Shown: positions 28,597 to 37,038, counted from the first letter of the stretch. The stretch is 64,000 nt of DNA from Serratia liquefaciens (GCA_012719855.1 JAAXZN010000006.1:115702-179701), one strand, 5' to 3'. The notes: a model not told the origin generated them from the letters alone. Made by a program: numbers and translations.

Positions 28597-28652
28597 TTTT
28601 ACGAAAGTTTCGCAAAACTTCCAACGGTGCCACCTACGAAAATTTCGTAGGT
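28597..28652. repeat. Two palindromes sharing a TACGAAA-N-TTTCG core
   Basis: AGTTTTACGAAAG-TTTCGCAAAACT (28597-28621) and ACCTACGAAA-A-TTTCGTAGGT (28632-28652) share the core TACGAAANTTTCGYA. The second overlaps the stop codon of the minus-strand gene. They may be mRNA 3' hairpins or a two-site operator. Confidence 0.5.
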
Positions 28653-28837
28653 CAGCCCTCTGGCGATTCTTTGGGTTTCTTGCGCTGCCGGCGTTTGATC
28701 TCGCCCTGCATGGCGGTGACAATGAATTGCCCTGTTGTTTCTCCGTCCTCTTTGACTGACTCCATCGCCTCCACTACCTCATGCGGGGCGCGAGCCTGCA
28801 CCTTCTGTGATTTTGCATTAATTGCTTTCGTTGCCAA
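28652..28837 (-). CDS. Small ribbon-helix-helix DNA-binding protein, candidate switch repressor
   Basis: The predicted product has 61 aa from a TTG start at 28837 with AGGAGG eight bases upstream; no ATG fits. The sequence KVQARAPHEVVEAMESV followed by GETTGQFIVTAM looks like the strand-helix-helix of Arc/CopG proteins, with a basic RRQRKK tail. From memory it resembles the YlcI/YnfO group of prophage proteins. It is embedded antisense in a long rightward open frame, so automatic annotation could miss it. It has its own -10 (TATACT), a leftward terminator, and faces the promoter of the Icd-like operon. Repressor function is inference. Confidence 0.65.
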   Translation of the reverse strand: MATKAINAKSQKVQARAPHEVVEAMESVKEDGETTGQFIVTAMQGEIKRRQRKKPKESPEG

Positions 28838-28865
28838 AGCTGAAACCTCCTGTTGTTGGTGGAGG

Positions 28866-28954
28866 ACAGTATACACAAAAGATAAAGCAGAAAAAGTATT
28901 GACGTGCCTCCACCTTGGATTTAAAGTGGAGTCCACCTTGAGTTATTTAAGGTG
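28866..28954. promoter_or_regulatory. Divergent promoter/operator region
   Basis: Rightward promoter: TTGACG (28899-28904), 17-bp spacer, TAAAGT (28922-28927). Leftward -10: TATACT on the minus strand (28868-28873). TCCACCTTG occurs at 28909 and 28932, exactly 23 bp apart, once inside the promoter spacer and once just after the -10. AAGGTG at 28949 and GGTGGA before 28865 are inverted copies. This is the pattern of a repressor-controlled switch. Confidence 0.7.
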
Positions 28955-29027
28955 CGTATATGACGAAGCCCAGAAGGACGGCAATCCGCTCTGGGCCTCT
29001 AACCACAACGTAACTGAGACTTACATT

Positions 29028-29306
29028 ATGGCATGTTCACATGATACCCAAACTCGCCCTAAATTTGTATACCTGTTCTTGGGCACCCCCAACGAATTTC
29101 CTGACTCCACACCGACGGTGCTTCGCGCTGAGGCCGATACCGAGGTTGACGCTCGCGCCAAATTCCCTCGCTGGACGCTGACCTTTGCCGCTCAAATCCG
29201 TACTGAGGCACCTTGCCGCCTGCAAATTTTCTCTACTGATGATGGTTTCATGTGGGTTTACGAGCAGCGCCAATCTGTATCGGAGGTGGTTAAATGTCTG
29301 AATTAA
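29028..29306 (+). CDS. Icd-like prophage protein (host cell-division inhibitor type)
   Basis: The product has 92 aa from ATG 29028. The segment PKFVYLFLGTPNE...ADTEVDARAKFPRWTLTFAAQIRTE matches the family annotated as host cell-division inhibitor Icd-like, named after the P1 Icd function and common in P4-like prophages. Its frame is open back to 28128, but that upstream stretch runs antisense to a better gene and through a terminator, so the short form is preferred. A hairpin (GCCCAGA...TCTGGGC, 28968-28996) precedes it. Whether it blocks division is not shown by the sequence. Confidence 0.65.
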   Translation: MACSHDTQTRPKFVYLFLGTPNEFPDSTPTVLRAEADTEVDARAKFPRWTLTFAAQIRTEAPCRLQIFSTDDGFMWVYEQRQSVSEVVKCLN

Positions 29307-30025
29307 CGCAGAAATATTTAAAAAAGATCCTGCATTACGATCAGGAATCTGGTGTTTTTACATGGAAGGTTAATCGAGGCGCTGCAAGGGTTGGCTATAT
29401 CGCTGGCGGCCTGAAACAAGGAGGCTATATCGAGATCAAGATAAAGGGGAAAATGTATAAGTCTCATCGGCTTGCTTGGTTTTATGTTCATGGCAGTTGG
29501 CCTTCTGATCAAATCGATCATATCAACGGTGTTCGAGACGACAATCGTATTTGCAACCTTCGCTCGGCGACTAACGTGGAAAATTGCCGTAACCAACGGA
29601 TGTACAGGAATAACAAATCTGGTGTGAAGGGTGTTAGTTGGCATAAACCTTCAAGAAAATGGCTTGCGATGTGTACGAACAACGGTAAGCGACATCACTT
29701 AGGGGTATTCACTAATATTTCTGATGCTGAACAGGCAATTAAGGATTTCCGCGAATGCCACCATGGCGAGTTCGCTAACCATGAGAACGGTAAGCGCTAT
29801 GCATTGCATAACATTCCCCCTGAAATTCTGACCCTGCTCGGCATTTATCCGGGTACTACTGGCCGAGTGATGTTGTACGTCGAGAACGGCGTTATCACTT
29901 CGAACCTGCCGATTCCCGATCATCATTTCTGTTGTTCGGTCGAATCCTTCGTTGAACTGGCGCAGCGCGCCGGGTGGCATGTATCGCCAGAGCGCCCTGA
30001 TTTGGAGGTTGCCAATGTCGCATGA
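29294..30025 (+). CDS. HNH/AP2 homing-type endonuclease fused to a second domain
   Basis: The protein has 243 aa. Residues about 40-105 contain an HNH_3 motif (IDHINGVRDDNRICNLRSAT) and 110-155 an AP2 DNA-binding domain (GVKGVSWHKPSRKW...LGVF). Free-standing phage endonucleases of this kind usually end near here. The last ~70 residues (from IPPEILTLLGIYP) are different and read like a separate small prophage protein. It overlaps the Icd-like gene by 13 bp. An in-frame fusion after endonuclease insertion is likely. Confidence 0.85.
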   Translation: MSELTQKYLKKILHYDQESGVFTWKVNRGAARVGYIAGGLKQGGYIEIKIKGKMYKSHRLAWFYVHGSWPSDQIDHINGVRDDNRICNLRSATNVENCRNQRMYRNNKSGVKGVSWHKPSRKWLAMCTNNGKRHHLGVFTNISDAEQAIKDFRECHHGEFANHENGKRYALHNIPPEILTLLGIYPGTTGRVMLYVENGVITSNLPIPDHHFCCSVESFVELAQRAGWHVSPERPDLEVANVA

Positions 30026-30215
30026 AAATGGACTGAGCGAGGCGTGCAAACAGGCCGACCAACTGAACGCGCTGCTGGTGGCCATGACCCTCGCGTCGGA
30101 CGAGCTTGATACGACGGATCTGCAAACGTTGGTCACATTGGCCTTTGATCTGGCTGGTGGGCCAGCCTTCTGGTTACTGGAAGAGCAGCATCGCCGGGAG
30201 AAGAAAAATGCGTAG
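30015..30215 (+). CDS. Small prophage protein, unknown
   Basis: The product has 66 aa from ATG 30015, placed by GGAGGT at 30004-30009. It is acidic and helical with no motif that I recognise. It overlaps the preceding gene by 11 bp and the next by 8 bp, so it belongs to a tightly coupled operon of small early genes. Confidence 0.7.
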   Translation: MSHENGLSEACKQADQLNALLVAMTLASDELDTTDLQTLVTLAFDLAGGPAFWLLEEQHRREKKNA

Positions 30216-30378
30216 CGTTAAGGTACTGGATGCCATCAATGCCCTTGCCAAAATCCAGGCGTTGGCCGCTGCTGCTGGCTATCTGACGTCGGGTGAGCGT
30301 GAGGAGCAAATCTGTTTCGAGCTTATCGACTTGATTGAGGAAATCGCCCGGCGTGGTGCGGAGGCTGAAAATGAGTAA
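30208..30378 (+). CDS. Small prophage protein, unknown
   Basis: The product has 56 aa from ATG 30208 behind GGGAG. It is a helical, alanine-rich, acidic protein with no recognisable domain. It overlaps both neighbours by 8 bp, which supports translation by coupling. Confidence 0.65.
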   Translation: MRSVKVLDAINALAKIQALAAAAGYLTSGEREEQICFELIDLIEEIARRGAEAENE

Positions 30379-30604
30379 AACCTACACCTATCAGGTGAAT
30401 GAGGATGTGCTGTTGCACCTGCAACGCTCGCTGGATCTACTGAACTGTGCGCAGCTCATCATCAACGCGCAGGACAAGCATATGCAGAAATACGTCATGT
30501 CGCTGGTGGATGTTGCCGAGGATTTCACTCAACGGGCAGCTAACGCGCTGGATCTCGGCGAACAGTCCACGGTGGAAAATGAACAGGGGGTGTGCAATGG
30601 CTAA
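30371..30604 (+). CDS. Small prophage protein, unknown
   Basis: The product has 77 aa from ATG 30371, predicted mostly helical, with one Cys in LLNCAQLI. It overlaps the upstream gene by 8 bp and the downstream antirepressor by 8 bp. I cannot assign a function; its place in the early operon suggests a replication-accessory or host-takeover role. Confidence 0.65.
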   Translation: MSKTYTYQVNEDVLLHLQRSLDLLNCAQLIINAQDKHMQKYVMSLVDVAEDFTQRAANALDLGEQSTVENEQGVCNG

Positions 30605-31391
30605 GAAAACCGAACTGATGGCCGTCGAGGCCAAAGACCTGCAGATCATTGAGTATCGCGGGCAGCGTGTGGCGACTACCGAGCAGTTGGCGGCAGGATA
30701 TGGCACGTCGGTGATCCGTATTCAGCAGAACCACCATGAGAATAAATCTCGGTTTATTGAGGGTAAGCATTTCTTCAAAGTGGTTGGTGCTGAACTCAAC
30801 AATTTGCGACTAGTTTTAAACGAGTCACAAAATGGAGAACAAATCTCCCCTAAGACACGCTCGCTCATCCTCTGGGCAGAACGCGGCGCGGCCAACCACG
30901 CGAAGATGCTGGAGACCGACCAGGCATGGAGCTACTACGACGAAATGGTCGAGTTTTACTTCACCCGGCGTGAAGCTCTGCCGGCACCATCCGACTTGTC
31001 GAAACTCGAAATCCTGCAGATGGCGATCGACTCTGAGCAGGGGCGACTGGCTGAGAAAGAACGCGCCGATAATGCTGTACGTACCAAGGGTCAAATCAGC
31101 CGTAAACGAGAAGCCTCAGCCCTTGGCAAACTCAGTGCGGCCACCCGCAAATGCCGAGATCTGGAAGAACGGCTGGGCGAAAGCGTGAAGCATGCGACGA
31201 TCACCAAGGTGGAGAAGAAGACCGATCGCGAATTTAAATTTGCTGCTCTGCGCAAGTGGTGCAAGGAGCGAGGTGTCACGGCGGTCGATGTGCCGGACCC
31301 ACGCTATGGCAGCGTCAAGTCCTGGCCAGCAGGTGCATGGCTGGACGTGTATGGCATTGATCTGCGCAAACTCTTCGGGGGTGAACTGTGA
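30597..31391 (+). CDS. ORF6N-domain phage antirepressor-like protein
   Basis: The protein has 264 aa from ATG 30597. The N-terminus (about residues 15-105: IEYRGQRVATTEQLAAGYGTS...RFIEGKHFF) is an ORF6N/KilA-N type DNA-binding domain. A charged linker and a C-terminal globular part (about 200-264, with KWCKERGVTAVDVPDPRYGSVKSWPAGAW) follow. ORF6N proteins are common antirepressors or regulators in prophages. It is the second such gene in this element, after the BRO gene at 27511. Confidence 0.8.
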   Translation: MAKKTELMAVEAKDLQIIEYRGQRVATTEQLAAGYGTSVIRIQQNHHENKSRFIEGKHFFKVVGAELNNLRLVLNESQNGEQISPKTRSLILWAERGAANHAKMLETDQAWSYYDEMVEFYFTRREALPAPSDLSKLEILQMAIDSEQGRLAEKERADNAVRTKGQISRKREASALGKLSAATRKCRDLEERLGESVKHATITKVEKKTDREFKFAALRKWCKERGVTAVDVPDPRYGSVKSWPAGAWLDVYGIDLRKLFGGEL

Positions 31392-31693
31392 GCTATATCG
31401 AACAAATTTTGTCACGCACTGATATTAGCAACGAAGACACCGAACAATTGAAGTTCATCCGCATGCACTCCGAAGGTGCCTACGAGGGGTTACTGTCCGG
31501 GCTTGGAGCAATCGGCAATATCGCTTTCTGGGCATGTGACAACAAAGAATATACCGACAATATGGCGCGAACAGATCTGCTCGCGCTCGGCGAAATGCTG
31601 ATGTATATCCCTGGCATTACGGCAGCACTTAAATTTAATGCGGATGAGGCTGATTTCTCTATCAGGGAGCGAGAGCAGAAAAAGAAACGCTGA
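31388..31693 (+). CDS. Prophage protein, unknown
   Basis: The product has 101 aa from GTG 31388, whose GTGA overlaps the stop of the ORF6N gene. It is helical with hydrophobic stretches around residues 36-50 and 65-80 and a basic tail (REREQKKKR). No family is recognised. It ends the first early gene run; the next gene starts 88 bp later behind AAGGAAA. Confidence 0.65.
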   Translation: MSYIEQILSRTDISNEDTEQLKFIRMHSEGAYEGLLSGLGAIGNIAFWACDNKEYTDNMARTDLLALGEMLMYIPGITAALKFNADEADFSIREREQKKKR

Positions 31694-31781
31694 CGCCAAA
31701 CGTTAATTAATTGCCATCAACAAATTTAATACCGACGCCGGTCGGGGGCTTCACTCGGCCGGAATTCGGTAAGGAAATAAT

Positions 31782-32150
31782 ATGACTCACTCAATTGAAT
31801 TAAATCGCAAGCACATTGCGGAGGCGTTTGTGGATTATTGCAAGCGTCGCAGCGGTGGACACCCGGTGTGTACGGTGACGATCAATCGCCAGCAGGTCAT
31901 CCTTGGCGAACTGAGCGCGGACGCGGTACACCGTTGCCTGACGGACTGCTTTGAAGCGGAGTGCTACAAGAAATACGGTCAGGCCAACAGCCTCAAATTA
32001 TTGGCGTCTACTTATTCCGGCATGCTGAATAAAGACAACAGCAAATTAACGCCGGAAGGCATTGAGTTTATGGCGTCACTGATGAGCAATGCGGTGGAAA
32101 TGGCACTGAAAAATCCGAAGGGCAACACCCTTGGTTTGGAGATGTATTAA
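31782..32150 (+). CDS. Prophage protein, unknown
   Basis: The product has 122 aa from ATG 31782 with a good AAGGAA site. It has Cys at several positions (YCKRRS, PVCTV, RCLTDCFEAECY) but no clear zinc motif. It shares one base of stop/start overlap with the following gene, so the two are coupled, and it leads the block that ends in the DUF927 protein. Confidence 0.7.
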   Translation: MTHSIELNRKHIAEAFVDYCKRRSGGHPVCTVTINRQQVILGELSADAVHRCLTDCFEAECYKKYGQANSLKLLASTYSGMLNKDNSKLTPEGIEFMASLMSNAVEMALKNPKGNTLGLEMY

Positions 32151-32752
32151 TGGCAACGAAAATTCCCCCTGAAATTATTCGCTCTGGCGAGTTCATTCTG
32201 ACACCTGGCCTGTCTGAAGGTGGGTTGGGTGATATCACTGTTCACGAGCAGGACGGAAAGGTTTTTGTTGCAACCGTATTGGTGAAAGATATTCCGCAGT
32301 GGGTCAATGATCGCGAGCACAGTTGTGGGCTGCTGGAATCTGAGTTAATGGTGTTCTGGCTCCTCTACACCGGTAACCCATCAGACGCAGATTCGTTGCT
32401 GTTCTGGCGCTGGCGTTTTGTGGATTGCTGGCGGAATTACCAAACCGAATTAACCGGCGCACCGTCCTTCACGGATGAAGTTAATGGCAATCTGAATATT
32501 TTGCCGATGTATCCCCGCGCCATGCGTTTCGCCGTAGCCAGTCATATGGAAGGCGCCATGATTGAACATCTGGGCGAAGAGGAAGGTACCCGGATGGCAT
32601 TGAACATGTATGCACAAATGGTGGCACCGCCAGATTCTCCCCAGTGGCTGACTCCGTTAGGCATCGAAGCGGTAGAAAGGCTGAAACTGGTGTTTTTCGA
32701 GGCTATCGAGCTGATTGACAAAGGTCCACTTCCTGAAGAGGTGATGCACTGA
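32150..32752 (+). CDS. Prophage protein upstream of the DUF927 gene, unknown
   Basis: The product has 200 aa and is acidic and tryptophan-rich in the middle (FWRWRFVDCWRNYQ). I do not recognise a domain. The start overlaps the stop of the preceding gene (TAATG), and its own stop overlaps the DUF927 start (TGATG). Constant coupling to the putative helicase suggests an accessory role in replication. Confidence 0.7.
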   Translation: MATKIPPEIIRSGEFILTPGLSEGGLGDITVHEQDGKVFVATVLVKDIPQWVNDREHSCGLLESELMVFWLLYTGNPSDADSLLFWRWRFVDCWRNYQTELTGAPSFTDEVNGNLNILPMYPRAMRFAVASHMEGAMIEHLGEEEGTRMALNMYAQMVAPPDSPQWLTPLGIEAVERLKLVFFEAIELIDKGPLPEEVMH

Positions 32753-34833
32753 TGAGTAGTTCAATCAAAACACCGGATGGCGTCGCACATGCGCAGTGGC
32801 CGGATGCACTGTTCTCCAGCGTTTATCGCTGGGTGATGGGCAGGCCTGTCATGCGGAACGAAGCGGCAGCAGCGGTAAAGAGGACCAAACAGGCAACGCC
32901 GGAAGGCGATTTGGCGAGAAAGCTGAACACTATGGTTCTTGGTGATTCCGTGAGTCCAGAATGGTTGGCTGACAATGGTTTCCAGTCGCACAGGTCGCCA
33001 GAAGCTGCCAGGGAAAAACGTGAGGCGCTGGTGCTTGAATATATTGAGCGCAAAACCCTGGCGTTTGCCCTTTCTGACGGCGAGCGGATAAATCGCTTGT
33101 TCAATCAGGTCACAGACAAGACGGAGCAGGCACGAAAGCAGGCAGCACCTTCTGGACTGAAACCTTATGTTGATGCCCGGAACGGTGGGCTGTACTGGGT
33201 GGAGCCTAAAACCGATCGGGATACCGGTGAGATCAATGAAAAGGAAAGCTGGCTATCAACGTTGGCTGAGGTGGTCGGTGTTGGCGAGGATGATGCAGAG
33301 CGCTACCTGATCCTCGCCTGGACACCGGAAGGCAGTGATGAACGGCGTACGGAAGCCGTGCCCCTGCGTGATATTGGTGAACGTGACGGCTGGGCCAAAC
33401 TCAAGGCTGGCGGGATGCTGGTCACCTCAAAGAGCGGTCTGAGGGCCATTCTTGCCGATCACCTGCAGCGCAGTGGTCAACGTGACATGTGGGCGATCGC
33501 CAGCGCCAGTGGGTGGCAATGTGGTGCCTACATCATGCCCGACGGTGAGGTGTTGGGTAAGCCTGAGAAACCGGTGCTGTTCAATGGGCGCTCTGCTGCT
33601 GCGCGGGGATATACCGTCAAGGGAACGTCGGAAAGCTGGCGTAGCAGTGTGGCCATGCTGGCGAAGGGGAACCCGTCAATGATGCTGGGCATTGCCTGTG
33701 CACTGGCTGCGCCGCTGATTGGTATCGCGGGGGCTGATGGTTTTGGCGTTCACCTGTTCGGTGGCTCGTCGGCGGGGAAGACCACCACCGGTAATGCGGC
33801 CAGTACGGTTTACGGTGAACCGGACGCGTTAAAGCTGACCTGGTATTCAACGGCGCTCGGGCTGGTGAACGAAGCGGCGGCACACAACGATGGATTTATG
33901 CCACTGGATGAAATCGGCCAGGGCAGTAACCGCAAGGCGGTGGCTGATGCGGCTTATGCGCTCTTCAACGGGGTGGGCAAGATCCAGGGGGCAAAGGATG
34001 GCGGCAACCGGGATATCAAACGCTGGCGGGCGATGGCCTTCAGTACCGGTGAGATTGATATGGAAAGCTATATCCGGGCTGATGGCGGAAAAATTAACGC
34101 CGGACAACTGGTGCGCCTGCTTAACGTGCCGATCACCAAAGCGACGCAGTATCACGGTTATGCCGACGGTAAGACGCATGCTGATGCCATGCGCGACGCC
34201 TGCAAGCAGAACTATGGTGTTGTGGGCCGTGAGTGGATCAACCAGCTTGCCAGCCAGAAAAAGGAGGCGGTTGATGCGGTTCGCGCTGCTGAACGCCGGT
34301 GGTTGGGATTATTGCCCGAAGAAGCCAGCGAGCAGGTTCGCCGGGTGGCGTCACGCTTTGCTGTGTTGGAAGGTGCCCTGATCCTGTCGAAATCGCTGAC
34401 CGGGTGGGGCGAGCAGGAAAGCCGCGATGCCCTGCAGCACAGTTTCAATGCCTGGGTGAATGAATTCGGTATGGGTAACCGTGAGGCCAAGGCATGGGTA
34501 GAGCAGGCGGAAGCCTTTTTGCAGCGCTTTGGTTATAGCCGGTATATGCCTCATCCCAACAGCGATCCGCGTGACTTGCCGATCCGGGATTTGGCGGGCT
34601 ATCGGGAAGAACGGCCAGGGCTTGAGACGTTGATATTTCATACCTATCCGGCGGTGTTTCGTGACGAGATCGCCGCTGGTGCTAACCCCGTAGCCTTTGC
34701 TCAGGCTCTGGCCGATGCAGGCATGCTGGACAAGCCCGCCAAGGGAATGACCAAAAAAACATTGAGAATCGACGGCAAGCAGCCGCGCTTCGTCGTGCTG
34801 ATGATGCCGGACGACACCGAGGAGGAAGTGTAA
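32752..34833 (+). CDS. DUF927 P-loop replication protein (primase/helicase type)
   Basis: The protein has 693 aa. The second half carries a DUF927 domain with Walker A GGSSAGKTTT (about residues 336-345) and a following acidic LDEIGQGS segment that fits Walker B. DUF927 proteins in phages and mobile elements act as helicase or primase-helicase replicators and take the place of P4 alpha. The N-terminal third lacks an obvious zinc-finger primase. It overlaps its neighbours on both sides, with SSB immediately after. Confidence 0.85.
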   Translation: MSSSIKTPDGVAHAQWPDALFSSVYRWVMGRPVMRNEAAAAVKRTKQATPEGDLARKLNTMVLGDSVSPEWLADNGFQSHRSPEAAREKREALVLEYIERKTLAFALSDGERINRLFNQVTDKTEQARKQAAPSGLKPYVDARNGGLYWVEPKTDRDTGEINEKESWLSTLAEVVGVGEDDAERYLILAWTPEGSDERRTEAVPLRDIGERDGWAKLKAGGMLVTSKSGLRAILADHLQRSGQRDMWAIASASGWQCGAYIMPDGEVLGKPEKPVLFNGRSAAARGYTVKGTSESWRSSVAMLAKGNPSMMLGIACALAAPLIGIAGADGFGVHLFGGSSAGKTTTGNAASTVYGEPDALKLTWYSTALGLVNEAAAHNDGFMPLDEIGQGSNRKAVADAAYALFNGVGKIQGAKDGGNRDIKRWRAMAFSTGEIDMESYIRADGGKINAGQLVRLLNVPITKATQYHGYADGKTHADAMRDACKQNYGVVGREWINQLASQKKEAVDAVRAAERRWLGLLPEEASEQVRRVASRFAVLEGALILSKSLTGWGEQESRDALQHSFNAWVNEFGMGNREAKAWVEQAEAFLQRFGYSRYMPHPNSDPRDLPIRDLAGYREERPGLETLIFHTYPAVFRDEIAAGANPVAFAQALADAGMLDKPAKGMTKKTLRIDGKQPRFVVLMMPDDTEEEV

Positions 34834-35177
34834 TGACCGCACATATTGCAGCACACGGCCGGTTAGTGGCTGACGTGCAAATCAAGACCACCAGCAACGG
34901 GCATTCGATGGCGCTTGGACGTATGGCGGTGCCGCTGCCATGTCATGGTGCCGACGATGGACAGTCCACCTTCTGGCTGGCGGTCACGGCGTTTGGCAAG
35001 CAGGCGGACTTTCTGTCAAAGCACAGCAAAGGCGACCTCATCAGCGTATCCGGGACGATGAACATCAATCAATGGACCGGCGGTGATGGCCAGATGAACA
35101 CCGGGTATCAGGTGCTGGCCGATTCGGTTATCAGTGCACGCACGGTGCGCAGTGGTGGCAAGCGTCAGGGCCAATAA
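34833..35177 (+). CDS. ssb: Phage single-stranded DNA-binding protein
   Basis: The protein has 114 aa with an OB-fold of the SSB type: HGRLVADVQIKTTSNGHSMALGRMAVP, then STFWLAVTAFGKQADFLSKHSKGDLISVSG. It lacks the long acidic tail of cellular SSB. It overlaps the DUF927 gene by one base and so belongs to the replication module. Confidence 0.88.
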   Translation: MTAHIAAHGRLVADVQIKTTSNGHSMALGRMAVPLPCHGADDGQSTFWLAVTAFGKQADFLSKHSKGDLISVSGTMNINQWTGGDGQMNTGYQVLADSVISARTVRSGGKRQGQ

Positions 35178-35233
35178 TGAGGAGGGCGGTCAGCGGGCCG
35201 CCAATTCCAAGATGAACATAGGGTGTGCAATTC

Positions 35234-36154
35234 ATGAAAGACCAGAAAGCCGAAATCCTGCGCCTCAAGCGAGAGGGCAAGGGGTATAAAACCATTTCCC
35301 GCCTCACCGGTGTGAACCTTAACACGGTGAAGACCACCTGCCGCCGTTCGGGGCTGTTTCGCGATAACCCTGAACACCGGGTGCTTTTCACTATCCCTGA
35401 GCGAAAATACTCCACGGCAGTAGCTATTCCCAAACCGTTGCCGCTTCAGCGTGCTGTCACAGGTGATAAGCAAACCGATGCGTATTTGTGGGTGCTGGAG
35501 GTGATTAAGACTGGCGAGCCTGCGCACATTGCGGCAGCGGAAGAAGCGTTGAAAAGGCTGACCATCACACCGAAGCAGGCGCAGGCCAATTATACGCGCT
35601 ATCTGCAGACTCAGGGCGCGGGCTGGACCTCGGTGTTTTCTACTATGTGGATGGACAATCCTCAGCATTATATCGACCAGGCAAAAGCACAACATGAGAA
35701 GGCCGGCTCTGTACGTGGTGTATTTGGCAATCTTGAGGCGGCCTTCGAACCCGTCGCGGCTGAGTGCCGGATTGAGGAGGTGTACGGGCCGTGTCGGGAG
35801 ATTTACTGCGATTATATGGCAAAAGGGCCGGGGGAGTTCGCCTTTACTGATGTACTGCCTGAGCCCTACACGTTGAGCGATGTTGTGAGGGAGATCCAGT
35901 ATTGGGATTGGCTATCATCAATGCGTGGCGGAGCACACAAAGAACTTTACCCCGATGAATATGCCCATGAAGACACGCACTTATGGGATAGGGAACAATT
36001 TCTTGACCATTTACTGGAGACGATCAGGCCGATCACCCGCGCTGAGGCGCTCGATGTGCTGAAGTGGTATCTGGATCACCCACGCTATCAGGATATGAAC
36101 GCGGATAGCGACGGGGTGTATCTGAATCTGATCGGCATGCATGAAGTGGCTTAG
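35234..36154 (+). CDS. Helix-turn-helix prophage protein
   Basis: The product has 306 aa from ATG 35234 (GTG 35225 is less well placed relative to AGGGTG). The N-terminus is a resolvase/transposase-like helix-turn-helix (EILRLKREGKGYKTISRLTGVNLNTVKTTCRRSG). The central and C-terminal parts are acidic and unrecognised. Its place between SSB and Q suggests a replication or regulatory protein. Confidence 0.7.
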   Translation: MKDQKAEILRLKREGKGYKTISRLTGVNLNTVKTTCRRSGLFRDNPEHRVLFTIPERKYSTAVAIPKPLPLQRAVTGDKQTDAYLWVLEVIKTGEPAHIAAAEEALKRLTITPKQAQANYTRYLQTQGAGWTSVFSTMWMDNPQHYIDQAKAQHEKAGSVRGVFGNLEAAFEPVAAECRIEEVYGPCREIYCDYMAKGPGEFAFTDVLPEPYTLSDVVREIQYWDWLSSMRGGAHKELYPDEYAHEDTHLWDREQFLDHLLETIRPITRAEALDVLKWYLDHPRYQDMNADSDGVYLNLIGMHEVA

Positions 36155-36182
36155 TGCTGGTTGTGGTGTTGTTGCGTAAAAT

Positions 36183-36239
36183 GCAATGAAGTGAGTTATA
36201 TTGCAATTTGTGCAATAATTCACACATTGATTTCATTGC
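36183..36239. promoter_or_regulatory. Nested dyads upstream of the antiterminator gene
   Basis: GCAATGAA (36183-36190) pairs with TTCATTGC (36232-36239), and inside them ATTGCA-ATTTG-TGCAAT (36200-36216) is a perfect inverted repeat. This 90-bp gap is the only break before the Q gene and could be an operator. Confidence 0.5.
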
Positions 36240-36255
36240 GTGAAAGGTGGCGAAA

Positions 36256-37038
36256 ATGAGACTGGAAGCGGCGTTAAAGCACTTCAGCCCGCAGGGTTTG
36301 ACGATTACTGACACATCAACGTGCACATCGGCTGATCGTGTTACCGGTACTGACGTTATGGCTGCTCTCGGAATGGTCGAGGCAAAGGCTCATTTCGGCA
36401 TGGCGGCATTTCTGGGTAAAACCGGCATCAGCAACGAAGACCGGGAGAGAGCTATCGCAGAACTAACCCTGTTCGCGATGAAGAAGGCACCGAAGCATGT
36501 CGGTAAAGTCGCCGGTCGCCGCATGGCCCGCTGCATGCAGATCCTTGCCACGTTGGCCTATGAGGATTATTCCCAATCAGCAGGCGTCAGCGTGACCTGT
36601 CACGATTGCCACGGAAAAGGGCTGGTGGATATCGAGCGTGATGTTGTGACTTACCCTGGATACATCGGTATGGACGGTGAAGAGAAAATCGCGCCAACGA
36701 CGAAACGCCAGCTGGTGCGTGAGATGTGCCAGACCTGCAACGGTAAGGGCAGGATCCACAAACGCTGCCGGAACTGTAAGGGAACCGGGAAGGCGCTCGA
36801 TCGTGAGGCAACCAAGGCAGCGGGCGCACCGGTGATTAAGGATTGCGAGCGGTGCGGCGGGAAAGGCTTTAGCCGCATGCCATCATCCGTGGCCTATAGG
36901 GCAATTACCGCCCTGCTGCCCGACCTGAACGAAAGGACGTGGCGCCGGAACTGGAAGCCATTCTACGAGGCGTTAGTAACAAAATGCGTGATTGAGGAGG
37001 GGGTTGCCGCATTGGAATTCAGCAAGGTGACACAATGA
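36256..37038 (+). CDS. Q-type antitermination protein with DnaJ-like zinc finger
   Basis: The protein has 260 aa from ATG 36256, eight bases after AAAGG. Paired CxxCxGxG motifs (CHDCHGKG, CQTCNGKG, CRNCKGTG, CERCGGKG) form a DnaJ-type zinc-binding region between N- and C-terminal helical parts, as in the phage 82-type Q/antiterm family. It should load on RNA polymerase at the late promoter and let it read through terminators. Three terminators in the following 1.4 kb fit this. Confidence 0.85.
   Translation: MRLEAALKHFSPQGLTITDTSTCTSADRVTGTDVMAALGMVEAKAHFGMAAFLGKTGISNEDRERAIAELTLFAMKKAPKHVGKVAGRRMARCMQILATLAYEDYSQSAGVSVTCHDCHGKGLVDIERDVVTYPGYIGMDGEEKIAPTTKRQLVREMCQTCNGKGRIHKRCRNCKGTGKALDREATKAAGAPVIKDCERCGGKGFSRMPSSVAYRAITALLPDLNERTWRRNWKPFYEALVTKCVIEEGVAALEFSKVTQ

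Noticed and set aside
28128..29306. One 392-codon rightward gene
   Set aside because: Only the last ~92 codons look like a protein family. The rest runs antisense to the ribbon-helix-helix gene and through a terminator, and its composition is Cys/Ser-rich as expected for an antisense frame.
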